Part shown: piece by piece, positions 1 to 7,605 of the stretch
Layout: each line of letters starts with the position of its first letter
Position numbering within the stretch: the stretch's first letter is position 1
Source of the DNA: an uncultured Mobiluncus sp.
GTDB lineage: Bacteria > Actinomycetota > Actinomycetes > Actinomycetales > Actinomycetaceae
Length of the DNA stretch: 64,000 bases
Reading direction: 5' to 3'
NCBI RefSeq assembly: GCF_947254095.1
Contig: NZ_CAMYBV010000007.1
Coordinates: forward strand, 40,188-104,187
Translations under genes and position numbers: made by a program
Notes under the pieces: model-generated
The model's input: only the letters and a program-made list of their open reading frames with translations
What the model was told of the DNA's origin: nothing
The model's database searches: none

Positions 1-320
1 AGCAGCTGGTTGGTTCGGGGTTCTTTAACCAGCTCAACGATGGTATTGAAGTTTACCCGAACATCGACTACACCGTGATTACCACCAAGTTAGACACGGT
101 CGTCACCCCCTACACCAGCGAATTCCTGGAAGGCAGCAACGTAAATAACGTGGTGCTCCAAGACGTGTGCCCGGCGGATGCGCATCGACACCAAAACATG
201 ACCTATAGTGATGTGGCGCTGCAGCTGGTGCTGAAAGAGCTGCAAGAGGATCGTTTGTCCTGGCAGATTCCGGTGAAATGCCACCGCTACCAGCCTTACT
301 TGAAGGCCTCTGATCTGTAA
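1..320 (+). CDS. Secreted lipase/esterase, C-terminal fragment (partial at window start)
   Basis: An open frame enters at the window edge (frame starting at base 3) and stops at 318-320, giving about 105 residues. It contains a Thr-Lys-Leu-Asp-Thr-Val-Val-Thr-Pro-Tyr segment followed about 40 residues later by Asp-Ala-His-Arg-His. This matches the catalytic Asp and His of the lipase class 2 alpha/beta-hydrolase family of actinobacterial secreted triacylglycerol lipases. The nucleophile Ser and the signal peptide lie outside the window. A strong terminator follows at once, so this is the last gene of its transcript. Family placement is by recognition only. Confidence 0.6.
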   Translation, partial: QLVGSGFFNQLNDGIEVYPNIDYTVITTKLDTVVTPYTSEFLEGSNVNNVVLQDVCPADAHRHQNMTYSDVALQLVLKELQEDRLSWQIPVKCHRYQPYLKASDL

Positions 321-348
321 TCTGGGGAGACCGAATATTTTTTGCCAA

Positions 349-394
349 CTCCCTGTCGGAGCCTTAACCTAGGGTTCCGGCAGGGAGATTTTTT
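349..394 (+). terminator. Rho-independent terminator after the lipase gene
   Basis: A 12-bp stem (349-360 with 376-387, one G-T wobble) is followed by T6 at 389-394. It starts 28 bases after the lipase stop. It overlaps the longest possible reading of the next gene, which argues that the MFS gene starts downstream of it. Confidence 0.85.
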
Positions 395-1832
395 GAGTGA
401 TGAGGGAGTGAGTAGATCCGTGGACGGCGTGGAAGCATCGGGACGCAACCAGAAGTCAGCTGAGGACAAGGGAAATAACTATCTCAGCGGTTACCTAGCA
501 GCCTGGTTTAAAATCATCGCTACCGGGATGATTACCTTGGTTGCTTTTGAAGCAATCGCGGTGAACACAGCCATGCCTTTCATCGTGGACCGCCTAGACG
601 GTAAAAATCTGTTCGCGCTGGCGGCCGGAATCTCCATGTCCACCCAGTTAATCACCACCGCCCTGGCCGGAGCTTGGGTCGATACCAGAGGCCCGAAACC
701 GGTAATTTACACGGGTATCGTGGCTTTCACCGGCGGACTGCTGGTGGCGAGTTTCGCCCCCAACATCTGGTTTGTCGTGGTGGGACGCGCGATTCAGGGC
801 TTGGGCGGAGGTTTGTTGATTGTGCCCCTCTACGTGATGGTGGGCTCCTACGTATTACCGCACAAGCAGCCGGCTTTTTTTGCGGTCTTTGCCATCGCCT
901 GGGTGGTGCCTTCCCTGGTCGGCCCGCTGGTGGCGGGATTCCTGGTGGACTATGTGCATTGGCGTTTCGTTTTCGGAATTTGCCCAATCCTATTTCTGGT
1001 GTTTTTTCCGGTAGTGTGGCCAAAATTTCGCCAATTTCCTCCGCTGCATGACCCGGTGCCGTTTCGTCCCTCTCCCAGTCTGCTTTGGGGTTCCATCTTT
1101 AGCGGCATCTTGATTGGTGCCCTGCAAGTTATCTCCGGGGTGGAACGTGAAACGGTCTCTCCGCTGCTCATCATTTCCGCTCTCATCCTGACCCTGGCGC
1201 TGTTCTTTGCGGCTCGCCCCATTCTGCCTCCCGGCACTTTCCTAGCGGTGCGTGGCGTCCCCGCCACCGTGGCGATGCGCGGACTGTTGAACGGCACTTT
1301 CGTCACCGTAGACCTCTACCTGCCCCTGCTGCTGAAAGAAATTCACGGTTGGGGACCGACCATGGCCGGCCTGTCAATGACGGTTTCGTCAATGACCTGG
1401 GCATTTAGCTCATGGATTCAGGGCCGGATTGTGGATCCGGCGCACCGCCGCTGGCTGATTATCATCGGTCCCATCATCCAAATTTCGGGCACCCTGGTGG
1501 TGCTCCTGGCGGTCTTGCCCGGTTTCAGCCCCTGGTTTGTGCTGGTGGGATGGGCCATCGCCGGTTCGGGTCAAGGCCTGATTTTCCCGCTGGCCACTGT
1601 CCACGCCCTCTCCTTGACCCCGCCCCAGCGCCACGGCGAAGTCTCCGCAGCTCTGAACGTAGCCGACACCCTCGCCGCTGCCGCGCTGGTGGCGTACGGC
1701 GGAATCACCTACGCCATGACCCTCTTTCTGGGACCCTGGGCGTTCGCTGCCACGATTGGTTTGATGGTGGTGATGATGTTCGTCCAGTTCTGGGTCGGTA
1801 CCAGGATTTTCGAGTTTCCATCACGCAAGTGA
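393..1832 (+). CDS. MFS transporter (drug/H+ antiporter type)
   Basis: This inner-membrane secondary transporter of about 480 residues is dominated by hydrophobic helices. An MFS motif-A-like loop (Asp-Thr-Arg-Gly-Pro-Lys-Pro) follows the second helix, and a motif-C-like Val-Gly-Pro-Leu-Val-Ala-Gly lies in a later helix. Both are typical of the 12-14 helix DHA drug exporters, so efflux is likely but the substrate is unknown. The start is uncertain. The longest frame (342) begins inside the upstream terminator stem, so it is rejected. TTG393 has AGGGAG 5 bases upstream; GTG420 has GAGGGAG 11 bases upstream. It stands alone between a terminator and an SPFH gene. Confidence 0.8.
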   Translation: MSDEGVSRSVDGVEASGRNQKSAEDKGNNYLSGYLAAWFKIIATGMITLVAFEAIAVNTAMPFIVDRLDGKNLFALAAGISMSTQLITTALAGAWVDTRGPKPVIYTGIVAFTGGLLVASFAPNIWFVVVGRAIQGLGGGLLIVPLYVMVGSYVLPHKQPAFFAVFAIAWVVPSLVGPLVAGFLVDYVHWRFVFGICPILFLVFFPVVWPKFRQFPPLHDPVPFRPSPSLLWGSIFSGILIGALQVISGVERETVSPLLIISALILTLALFFAARPILPPGTFLAVRGVPATVAMRGLLNGTFVTVDLYLPLLLKEIHGWGPTMAGLSMTVSSMTWAFSSWIQGRIVDPAHRRWLIIIGPIIQISGTLVVLLAVLPGFSPWFVLVGWAIAGSGQGLIFPLATVHALSLTPPQRHGEVSAALNVADTLAAAALVAYGGITYAMTLFLGPWAFAATIGLMVVMMFVQFWVGTRIFEFPSRK

Positions 1833-1885
1833 GGCGCTAAAGTTGGTTGTAAGGTTAGGTTTTTGTTGATTGAAAGGGTTTGCAA

Positions 1886-2818
1886 ATGGAAGCATTTTTG
1901 GCTTTTGTCGGGGGTCTTTTTGGGATGTCGATTATCGCCCTCGTCATCTTAGTGTTGCTCATCGCGGGCGGGATGTTCTTTGTGGTGAAGCAACAGACGA
2001 ACTACGTGATTGAGCGTTTTGGTAAGTTTCACAAGGTCGCTCTGCCCGGTCTGCGGGTAAAGATTCCGTTCGTGGATCAGATTGCGAAAAAAGTTCCACT
2101 GCGCATCATGCAGCTGGATTCCGTAGTGGAAACCAAAACGAAAGACAACGTGTTCGTCACGATTCCGGTTTCGGTGCAGTACCAGGTTCAAAACGTGGTT
2201 GATTCCTACTATCGCCTGGCCAATCCAGAACGTCAGATTCAGTCCTACGTTTACGACCGGGTGCGTACCTCCCTGGCCAAACTGGACTTGGATGAGGCGT
2301 TTTCTTCCAAGGACCAAATTGCCCAAGACGTCGAGACGACCTTGGCTACGGCTATGAACGCCTACGGTTTTGCGATTATTAATACTTTGGTCACTGACAT
2401 TAACCCCGATCCGACCGTGCGGGCGTCCATGAACTCAATCAACGCCGCCCAGCGGGAGCGCGAGGCAGCAGTGAGCCTGGCTGAGGCCGAAAAAATCAAG
2501 ATTGTGAAACAGGCTGAGGCCGACGCGGAATACAAGCGCCTGCAAGGTGAAGGTATCGCCGCTCAGCGCAAAGCTATCGTGGACGGTCTGGTCAGCCAGT
2601 ATGAATCCCTGCGCGATGCCGGGATTGGTTCGGAAGCCCAAGAAATGCTGCTGTTGACCCAGTACTTCGATACGTTACAGGAAGTCGCGAAAGCCTCTAA
2701 CACCCAGACGCTGATGCTGCCGTCCAACCCCGGCGGGGTCAATAACGCAATGGAGGAGCTGCGCAACTCGCTGTTCACCGCCACTCGTGCCGCTGATCAA
2801 AAGCAAACGGCGCAATAG
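1886..2818 (+). CDS. SPFH/Band 7 (stomatin, QmcA-like) membrane protein
   Basis: About 310 residues: an N-terminal membrane helix (about residues 10-33), an SPFH/Band 7 domain that begins with the usual Asn-Tyr-Val-Ile-Glu-Arg-Phe-Gly-Lys segment, then an Ala/Glu/Lys-rich coiled coil (about residues 185-240). Proteins of this family oligomerise at the membrane and affect membrane organisation or protease activity. No NfeD-type partner gene is adjacent. ATG1886 was chosen over TTG1880 because AAAGGG lies 7 bases upstream. Confidence 0.85.
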   Translation: MEAFLAFVGGLFGMSIIALVILVLLIAGGMFFVVKQQTNYVIERFGKFHKVALPGLRVKIPFVDQIAKKVPLRIMQLDSVVETKTKDNVFVTIPVSVQYQVQNVVDSYYRLANPERQIQSYVYDRVRTSLAKLDLDEAFSSKDQIAQDVETTLATAMNAYGFAIINTLVTDINPDPTVRASMNSINAAQREREAAVSLAEAEKIKIVKQAEADAEYKRLQGEGIAAQRKAIVDGLVSQYESLRDAGIGSEAQEMLLLTQYFDTLQEVAKASNTQTLMLPSNPGGVNNAMEELRNSLFTATRAADQKQTAQ

Positions 2819-2874
2819 TGACGCTGTAGTTTCTTGATTTTAGTGCTTTCGTATCGTCGGATACCTAAAGGGTG

Positions 2875-3225
2875 TTATTTATCCTGCTCGCTGAGCATGT
2901 AGAGAACCATTTTTGCAGGAGTCAAAGCTTTAACTGCGTGTGGTAAGCGGGTAGAAAAGTGCACCATTCCGCCGGGAAGCAGTTTTACAGTTTTGCCGTC
3001 GGCGGTGATTTCAATTTCCCCTTCCAGGGTTTGCACGATCACCGGCATAGCAGCGGTGTGCTCTGATAGTTCTTCGCCGCTGTCGAAGGAAAATAGCACA
3101 ACATTTACCCCTTCTGCACGCATCAGGGTTTTAGAAACAGTAGAGTTCGGGGAATACTCAATTCGTTCCGCAAGTTTATCTATATATCCTAGACCGGCAG
3201 TAACCAATTCTTCTTTTGAATCCAT
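2875..3225 (-). CDS. Small cupin-domain protein
   Basis: About 116 residues forming one cupin fold: a Gly-Glu-Glu-Leu-Ser-Glu-His segment (metal-site motif 1) and a later Pro-Gly-Gly-Met-Val-His-Phe segment (motif 2). Such proteins bind metal or small ligands; no substrate can be named. ATG3225 has AGAGGTGA about 8 bases upstream and leaves a 7-base gap after the methyltransferase stop, so the two form an operon. The longer frame from 3255 would overlap the upstream gene without a better ribosome site. The iron box at 4078-4096 should control it as well. Confidence 0.75.
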   Translation of the reverse strand: MDSKEELVTAGLGYIDKLAERIEYSPNSTVSKTLMRAEGVNVVLFSFDSGEELSEHTAAMPVIVQTLEGEIEITADGKTVKLLPGGMVHFSTRLPHAVKALTPAKMVLYMLSEQDK

Positions 3226-3232
3226 ATATGAA

Positions 3233-4054
3233 TCACCTCTGACCTTCATTACCATTACCGGGTTTACGAGCTATTATAGCAATTCCGGTTAGATTCTTAC
3301 GGTAGTGCTTAAATGTGGCTCGCATTTCTAAAATTCTCGCCCGTAACTCTCGATCGCGTAGAACATTACTGAGTATCCGCAACACTCCCTTGAGACCTTC
3401 ATCAGCTAGGTTACGCCGTGGCGACAGCAGAGCCATGGGTTCAAAACCAACCCATTCAATAACGAAACCAGCATTTTCCAGTACCTTGCGCCATTCATTT
3501 TCGGTGAGGGGACGAGCGTTCACGCGAATAGCTTGTGCAAGACGCTTACGTAATTGATCCGTTAGCTGCATGTCTATATCGTTAGGGGTTAACCCGAGTT
3601 CGTGAATCGCGTAGCATCCGCCTGGTTCTAGTATGCGGTATGCTTCTGAAACGATTTTTTCTTTGTTTTTCTCGCTTTGCATGGTGAGCATCGCCTCACC
3701 CACCACCACCTGGGCCGATTGCGACTCCAAACCGGTATCCTGGGCGTCTGCCTGTACCACTCTGCCGCCGCTGTCTGCAACGATGTTTCGCACCCGCTGG
3801 GCTGCGTCCGGGTCTTGATCTACCCCTGTATAGGACTCGACCGGCGCATCAATAATAATTTTGGCTGTTTTGCCTAATCCGGGCGCAAACTCTACAACTC
3901 TCTTTCCTGTTATATCAGCTGCTTGGAGCATCCGGTTGGTAAGTTTGAGTCCTCCGGGACGTAGTACCCGTTTTCCGGCACGTGCTAATACCCAATGTCC
4001 GGCTGCGATTTTAGTGGCACGGGTGCTTTGCGGAAGATTGCTGTCATCATTCAT
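3233..4054 (-). CDS. Class I SAM-dependent methyltransferase
   Basis: 273 residues. A glycine-rich SAM-binding motif I (Glu-Phe-Ala-Pro-Gly-Leu-Gly-Lys) sits near residue 55, followed by an acidic motif (Gly-Val-Asp-Gln-Asp) and a Leu-Glu-Pro-Gly-Gly segment typical of UbiE/MenG-like small-molecule methyltransferases. The substrate is unknown. It is the first gene of a two-gene operon with the cupin. A DtxR/IdeR-type box lies 24 bases upstream of the start, so iron-dependent repression is likely. A 34-codon copy of its N-terminus survives at 4812-4916 as part of a local duplication. Confidence 0.75.
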   Translation of the reverse strand: MNDDSNLPQSTRATKIAAGHWVLARAGKRVLRPGGLKLTNRMLQAADITGKRVVEFAPGLGKTAKIIIDAPVESYTGVDQDPDAAQRVRNIVADSGGRVVQADAQDTGLESQSAQVVVGEAMLTMQSEKNKEKIVSEAYRILEPGGCYAIHELGLTPNDIDMQLTDQLRKRLAQAIRVNARPLTENEWRKVLENAGFVIEWVGFEPMALLSPRRNLADEGLKGVLRILSNVLRDRELRARILEMRATFKHYRKNLTGIAIIARKPGNGNEGQR

Positions 4055-4077
4055 GTTCCCAGTCTATCAGAATAAGC

Positions 4078-4096
4078 TTAGGTAAGCCTTACCTAT
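4078..4096 (-). promoter_or_regulatory. IdeR/DtxR iron box, copy A (methyltransferase-cupin operon)
   Basis: The 19-mer TTAGGTAAGCCTTACCTAT is a near-perfect palindrome matching the DtxR/IdeR operator consensus. It lies 24 bases upstream of the methyltransferase start, a promoter-proximal position suited to repression by iron-loaded regulator. The regulator gene itself is not in the window. Confidence 0.8.
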
Positions 4097-4135
4097 TTTA
4101 GATAGTCTGGGTGCTCGGACGCACAGGCGGCGTGT

Positions 4136-4178
4136 CTAGATCCATCCGAGTTCACGGGCTTTTCGGGCTGCGCCCGCC
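4136..4178 (-). pseudogene. Remnant of response regulator C-terminus
   Basis: Read on the minus strand, this segment encodes about 13 residues of the last part of the LuxR-type regulator at 4998-5603, ending Glu-Leu-Gly-Trp-Ile-stop where the intact gene ends Glu-Leu-Gly-Trp-Leu-stop. It is left over from the duplication that brought in ogt. Confidence 0.75.
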
Positions 4179-4229
4179 GGCGTGCCGAGACCTCTGCGGA
4201 AGTGGTCATCTGGGAAACCGCCAAGGTTT

Positions 4230-4802
4230 TTAGCGTCCGTGCTGTCTCTCCCAGTCCAAAAGCCATTGTTTAATCTCAATCCCGGGCCCGTATCCTCCCA
4301 GACCACGAGCCGCCACGACTCGGTGGCACGGTACGATGATTACCACTGGGTTGCTATGCATAGCCTGGCCTACAGCACGCGCCGCGCCAGGACTGCCAGC
4401 CTCCACCGCCAACTGAGAATAGGTGCGGGTTTGACCGTAGGAAATAGCGGCGCAGGTCTGCCAGATACGACGGCGAAACTCACTGCCGGACAGGTCGAGC
4501 GGAATCCTGAAGCTGCGGCGGGTGCCGGCAAAGTATTCCTCAAGCTGGCTTCTTGTCAGATTGCAAAGATTGCGAGCAGCAGTTGGCATCCCGGGAATAG
4601 GGCATTCAGTCGCGATGCGTCCGTTAAGTTCAGGCGCCTGATGTGCGGTATTTGTATGGAGACTATTGCCTGGAGCGTGCGTTTTAGTCGGATTTTCACC
4701 TAACACACACCGCGTCAACCCCTGCTCGCTGGCCGCCAGATACATCCAACCCAAGGGAGTGGACAGAGGACGGGAGTCCCAGTATTCACGGCGCTGCGGC
4801 AT
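4230..4802 (-). CDS. ogt: Methylated-DNA--protein-cysteine methyltransferase (Ogt/AGT)
   Basis: 190 residues. The protein repairs O6-alkylguanine by transferring the alkyl group to its own cysteine. The active-site Ile-Val-Pro-Cys-His-Arg motif is present with Cys159, preceded by the DNA-binding helix (Tyr-Ser-Gln-Leu-Ala), with the arginine-finger region Gly-Ala-Ala-Arg-Ala-Val upstream. Length fits the family. It lies between two 218-bp direct repeats, and on its strand it follows iron box B and a 34-codon remnant ORF with only 9 bases between, so it may be expressed from the duplicated iron-responsive promoter. Family assignment is firm; the regulation is inference. Confidence 0.92.
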   Translation of the reverse strand: MPQRREYWDSRPLSTPLGWMYLAASEQGLTRCVLGENPTKTHAPGNSLHTNTAHQAPELNGRIATECPIPGMPTAARNLCNLTRSQLEEYFAGTRRSFRIPLDLSGSEFRRRIWQTCAAISYGQTRTYSQLAVEAGSPGAARAVGQAMHSNPVVIIVPCHRVVAARGLGGYGPGIEIKQWLLDWERQHGR

Positions 4803-4811
4803 GCCCTCAGT

Positions 4812-4916
4812 CTACATTGTCCGCAGCACCCGTTTTCCGGCACGCGCTAGTACCCAATATCCGGCTGCGATTTTAGTGGCACGGGCGCTTTGTGGAAGAT
4901 TGCAGTCATCATTCAT
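4812..4916 (-). pseudogene. Remnant ORF: N-terminus of the iron-box methyltransferase
   Basis: This 34-codon frame starts Met-Asn-Asp-Asp-Cys-Asn-Leu-Pro-Gln, closely matching the start of the intact methyltransferase at 3233-4054. It runs into a TAG after the homology ends. It sits between iron box B and ogt and could act as a leader ORF that brings ribosomes close to the ogt start. It is a duplication fragment, not a functional enzyme. Confidence 0.75.
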
Positions 4917-5040
4917 GTTCCCAGTCTATCAGAATAAGATTAGGTAAGCCTTACCTATCCTAGGTAGTCTGGGTGCTCCGAGGCACAGGCGGCGTGTCTA
5001 GAGCCATCCGAGTTCACGGGCTTTTCGAGCTGCACCCGCC
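4823..5040. repeat. 218-bp direct repeat, copy B
   Basis: Partner of 3961-4178, about 92% identical. Here the response regulator end is the functional one and the methyltransferase start is the broken one. This mirror pattern shows that the original order was response regulator, iron box, methyltransferase, and that ogt arrived together with a duplication of this junction. Confidence 0.9.
4940..4958 (-). promoter_or_regulatory. IdeR/DtxR iron box, copy B (upstream of ogt)
   Basis: The same 19-mer as at 4078-4096. On the minus strand it precedes the methyltransferase remnant and then ogt, with no visible terminator between, so ogt may have been placed under iron-responsive control. Confidence 0.7.
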
Positions 5041-5603
5041 GAGGTGTCCGCGTGGGTTTTGCTAATCGCACTAGAGAGGTAGTTGCGTACCGTACCGGGT
5101 GAGAGGTGCACTCGAGCCGCGATTTCTTGGACTTTCAAGCCTTTTTCCGCGATTTTCAGGACTTCCATCTCGCGTTCTGTCAGCGGGTTATCGCCCTCGA
5201 AAAGGGATTCCGTGGCCAGTTTTTGGTCAACAGCCGTGCCTCCGGCGGCAATAGTTCGTACTGCGGCGGCGAGTTCTTCGGCGGGAGTTTCCTTGACCAT
5301 AAAGCCTTTGGCACCGGCGCTCAAGGCGCGTTTCAAGTATCCGGGACGTCCAAAAGTCGTCAATATCAGCGTCTTGGTGTCGGCGGCAGTCTCGGTGATG
5401 GCTTTGGTGGCGGCGATTCCGTCAAGGTCGGGCATCTCGATGTCCACCACCGCAACCTGGGGGTGGTGGGTTTGGACGGCATCGAGGAGCTCGCGACCAT
5501 TGCTGGCCTGGGCGACTACCTCAATGTCGCCTTCGAGTTCCAGCAGTGCCGCAATCGCTCCGCGCACTAGCGCTTGATCATCGGCCAGTACCACGCTAAT
5601 CAC
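4998..5603 (-). CDS. NarL/FixJ-family response regulator
   Basis: 201 residues. The receiver domain carries an acidic pair at Asp8-Asp9 and phospho-acceptor Asp54 (Val-Val-Asp-Ile-Glu-Met-Pro). The C-terminal LuxR-type helix-turn-helix (Leu-Thr-Glu-Arg-Glu-Met-Glu-Val-Leu, then a Ser-Pro-Gly-Thr-Val-Arg-Asn-Tyr recognition helix) is complete. It overlaps the kinase gene by 4 bases, so translation is coupled. It probably regulates the ABC exporter encoded upstream in the same operon, as in DesKR/LiaSR-like or LnrJK-type modules. Confidence 0.9.
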   Translation of the reverse strand: MISVVLADDQALVRGAIAALLELEGDIEVVAQASNGRELLDAVQTHHPQVAVVDIEMPDLDGIAATKAITETAADTKTLILTTFGRPGYLKRALSAGAKGFMVKETPAEELAAAVRTIAAGGTAVDQKLATESLFEGDNPLTEREMEVLKIAEKGLKVQEIAARVHLSPGTVRNYLSSAISKTHADTSAGAARKARELGWL

Positions 5604-6832
5604 AGCTTTACCTCCACTACGGTGCTGGTCTCAAGGGCGTTTTGCCGTTCGTTAGCGGCGCTTGCGGTGCCCGTGGTGCTTGCGGCGCTTGCGACCCCAC
5701 GTTTCCCTACTATACTGAGGGTTCCCCCGACCTGTTCCACGCGAGCCTTGAGTCCCTCCAGGCCGTGTCCGGCAGCATCGGGGGGAATCCCCACTCCATT
5801 ATCGGTGATAGTCAGGCTGCTCCGGTCTAACTTGATAGTGGCTCGGCGAGCCGCCGAGTGACGAATGATGTTGGTGGTGGCCTCCCTAATCACCCAAGCG
5901 AAAACTGCTTGGTTCACGGCGGGGATGGAGTCGAGGTCTTTCCAGGCGCTGCCCTCCCGCTGCAAGTCTATACTGGCACTCTCCAATGCTTGAGACGCGG
6001 CGGCGATTTCTTCTGACATACTCTGTACTTTGAGCCCCGCCACAGTTTGTCTAACCTCCTCGATTGATTCCCGCGCCAAGTGGGTAATCTCGCGCAGTTC
6101 CGCGTGGGCACGCCCAGGGTCGCGTTCCAGCAGTTTTCCGGCCAGTTCGGACTTGAGGGCAATGACCGTAAGGGTGTGACCCAGGACATCGTGTACGTCC
6201 CTGGCTACACGTTCGCGTTCTTCCAAAATCGCTCGTGTCCCAGCTTGGCGCTGGCTTTCAATACTGGAACCGATAAAGAAAGTTATTCCCGCCACGAACA
6301 TAAACACGGCTGAGGTGGTGATGGCGAGGCCAAAGTATTCTTGACCATTCGGTACAAAACTGGGAATGAGGAAGGAGGTTAAAACCGTCAAGGCTCCGGC
6401 AATATAGCCAACCGTTTGTGGCAGGGTGAAAGGCGCGGCAGCAGCGATAAACGGCAGGAAAGCCAAGGAGTTCAGCGGTCCTAACACTGCCACCTGTAGC
6501 AATGTAGTCAGCACAAGTACCGCAAAGGCTACGGCGTCGCTCTTGCGTAGGCGGTGCCGACCGTCGAAGTAGCGGAAGTTACGCTCTCCCATGATTGGTT
6601 TGCGCCACGAGAGTGAAAAAGCAGCTACGTAAGCCAGAGCGAATGCGGTGGTCAATATCAGGGAAATTATCTTTTGCCCCAGGGGTAAGGTCAGTGCCTG
6701 ACTAATCGGAAAGTACAGAAACCCCAGCCACACGTGGCTCATGATGATGCTTACGATAACGTAGGACTTTGAGGGCGGCATGCTGAAACCGTGGTCTTTC
6801 GCCGTGAAGTCGGAGGTGGATTGCGTGCTCAT
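5600..6832 (-). CDS. Sensor histidine kinase (HisKA_3, NarX/DesK-like)
   Basis: 410 residues. About six hydrophobic helices occupy residues 22-190, with no large extracellular domain, as in membrane-stress sensors. The HisKA_3 H-box Arg-Asp-Val-His-Asp-Val-Leu-Gly-His places the phosphorylated histidine at 214. A C-terminal HATPase has Asp-Asn-Gly-Val-Gly-Ile and Gly-His-Gly-Leu-Glu-Gly-Leu motifs. An Ala/Ser/Thr-rich stretch, encoded by imperfect tandem DNA repeats (about 5650-5700), is inserted just before the end. It overlaps both the permease and the regulator gene, so the four genes form one operon. Confidence 0.9.
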   Translation of the reverse strand: MSTQSTSDFTAKDHGFSMPPSKSYVIVSIIMSHVWLGFLYFPISQALTLPLGQKIISLILTTAFALAYVAAFSLSWRKPIMGERNFRYFDGRHRLRKSDAVAFAVLVLTTLLQVAVLGPLNSLAFLPFIAAAAPFTLPQTVGYIAGALTVLTSFLIPSFVPNGQEYFGLAITTSAVFMFVAGITFFIGSSIESQRQAGTRAILEERERVARDVHDVLGHTLTVIALKSELAGKLLERDPGRAHAELREITHLARESIEEVRQTVAGLKVQSMSEEIAAASQALESASIDLQREGSAWKDLDSIPAVNQAVFAWVIREATTNIIRHSAARRATIKLDRSSLTITDNGVGIPPDAAGHGLEGLKARVEQVGGTLSIVGKRGVASAASTTGTASAANERQNALETSTVVEVKL

Positions 6833-7593
6833 ACGCGCCTCCGTGAACGTTTATAGCCCCATATTGCCAGGAGAGCAAAAATCAAGATCCACACTACAAA
6901 GTTCACGATGCCAATTCCTAGGTTTTCGGTGTATAGCTTTCCGTCCATCGTAATCTGATTTCCGTTAGTGGCGGCGTATCTTGCGAGGATTCCGTAACCG
7001 TAGCCTGGCATGAATTTCGCGAAATCCAGCAGCCATCCGCCCAGGGGCATAAACAGATTCGCGCCGAAACCAAATAGGGTGGTCAGACCCGAGGCGATAG
7101 AGACGGCCGTATCAGAATGCAGCAGCAGCCCGAAAGCCAGACCGTAGAGGGTGAAAGTGAGCGACCCACCCAGAATCACCAAGACAGAGATAACCCAAGC
7201 AGAGGGCTCCGCTTTGGCTTGAGTGAGACCACCCAACAGGAAGATGACCGCCACGGGCAAAGCCGCCAGCAGCGCTCCCAAGGCGATTTTGGTACCCAGG
7301 TACCTCCCGTTACTCAGGGGAGTCAGTGCGATTTGGCGTCCCCAGCCTTGGATCTTTTCCACGGAGGTGCCAGCGGCAAAACTGGCGGTGGAGATAATGG
7401 CTCCGTAGGCGGCGATATTGACCATAATGACCCAGGCCCAATTGGCAGTCGTGTCGGCGACCATTTCCTTGGCATAGGTCGCGGCGACTCCAAAAATCAG
7501 GTAAATCACTGCCGGAAGTCCGATGACGAACATGGGTACTTCGGGTGAGCGCAGGATTCGCTTTAAATCCAGAGCAAATATTTTCGTGTTCAT
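6829..7593 (-). CDS. ABC-2 type exporter permease
   Basis: 254 residues with six hydrophobic helices in the ABC-2 arrangement. The first follows a short cytoplasmic start containing Leu-Lys-Arg-Ile-Leu-Arg. It should form a dimer that works with the ATPase encoded 12 bases upstream. It overlaps the kinase start by 4 bases. The substrate is unknown. ATPase, permease, kinase and regulator in one operon suggest defence against, or export of, an antimicrobial peptide, lipid or linearmycin-like compound. Confidence 0.85.
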   Translation of the reverse strand: MNTKIFALDLKRILRSPEVPMFVIGLPAVIYLIFGVAATYAKEMVADTTANWAWVIMVNIAAYGAIISTASFAAGTSVEKIQGWGRQIALTPLSNGRYLGTKIALGALLAALPVAVIFLLGGLTQAKAEPSAWVISVLVILGGSLTFTLYGLAFGLLLHSDTAVSIASGLTTLFGFGANLFMPLGGWLLDFAKFMPGYGYGILARYAATNGNQITMDGKLYTENLGIGIVNFVVWILIFALLAIWGYKRSRRRV

Positions 7594-7605
7594 GATGAGG
7601 TTTCC

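Larger units (their letters stand above)
3961..4178. repeat. 218-bp direct repeat, copy A
   Basis: This segment aligns without gaps to 4823-5040 (offset 862), with about 17 mismatches by eye. It spans the first 31 codons of the methyltransferase gene, the iron box and a remnant of the response regulator 3' end. The ogt gene lies between the two copies. Confidence 0.9.

Noticed and set aside
342..392. Extended start of the MFS gene
   Set aside because: It overlaps the terminator stem of the lipase gene and lacks a ribosome site.
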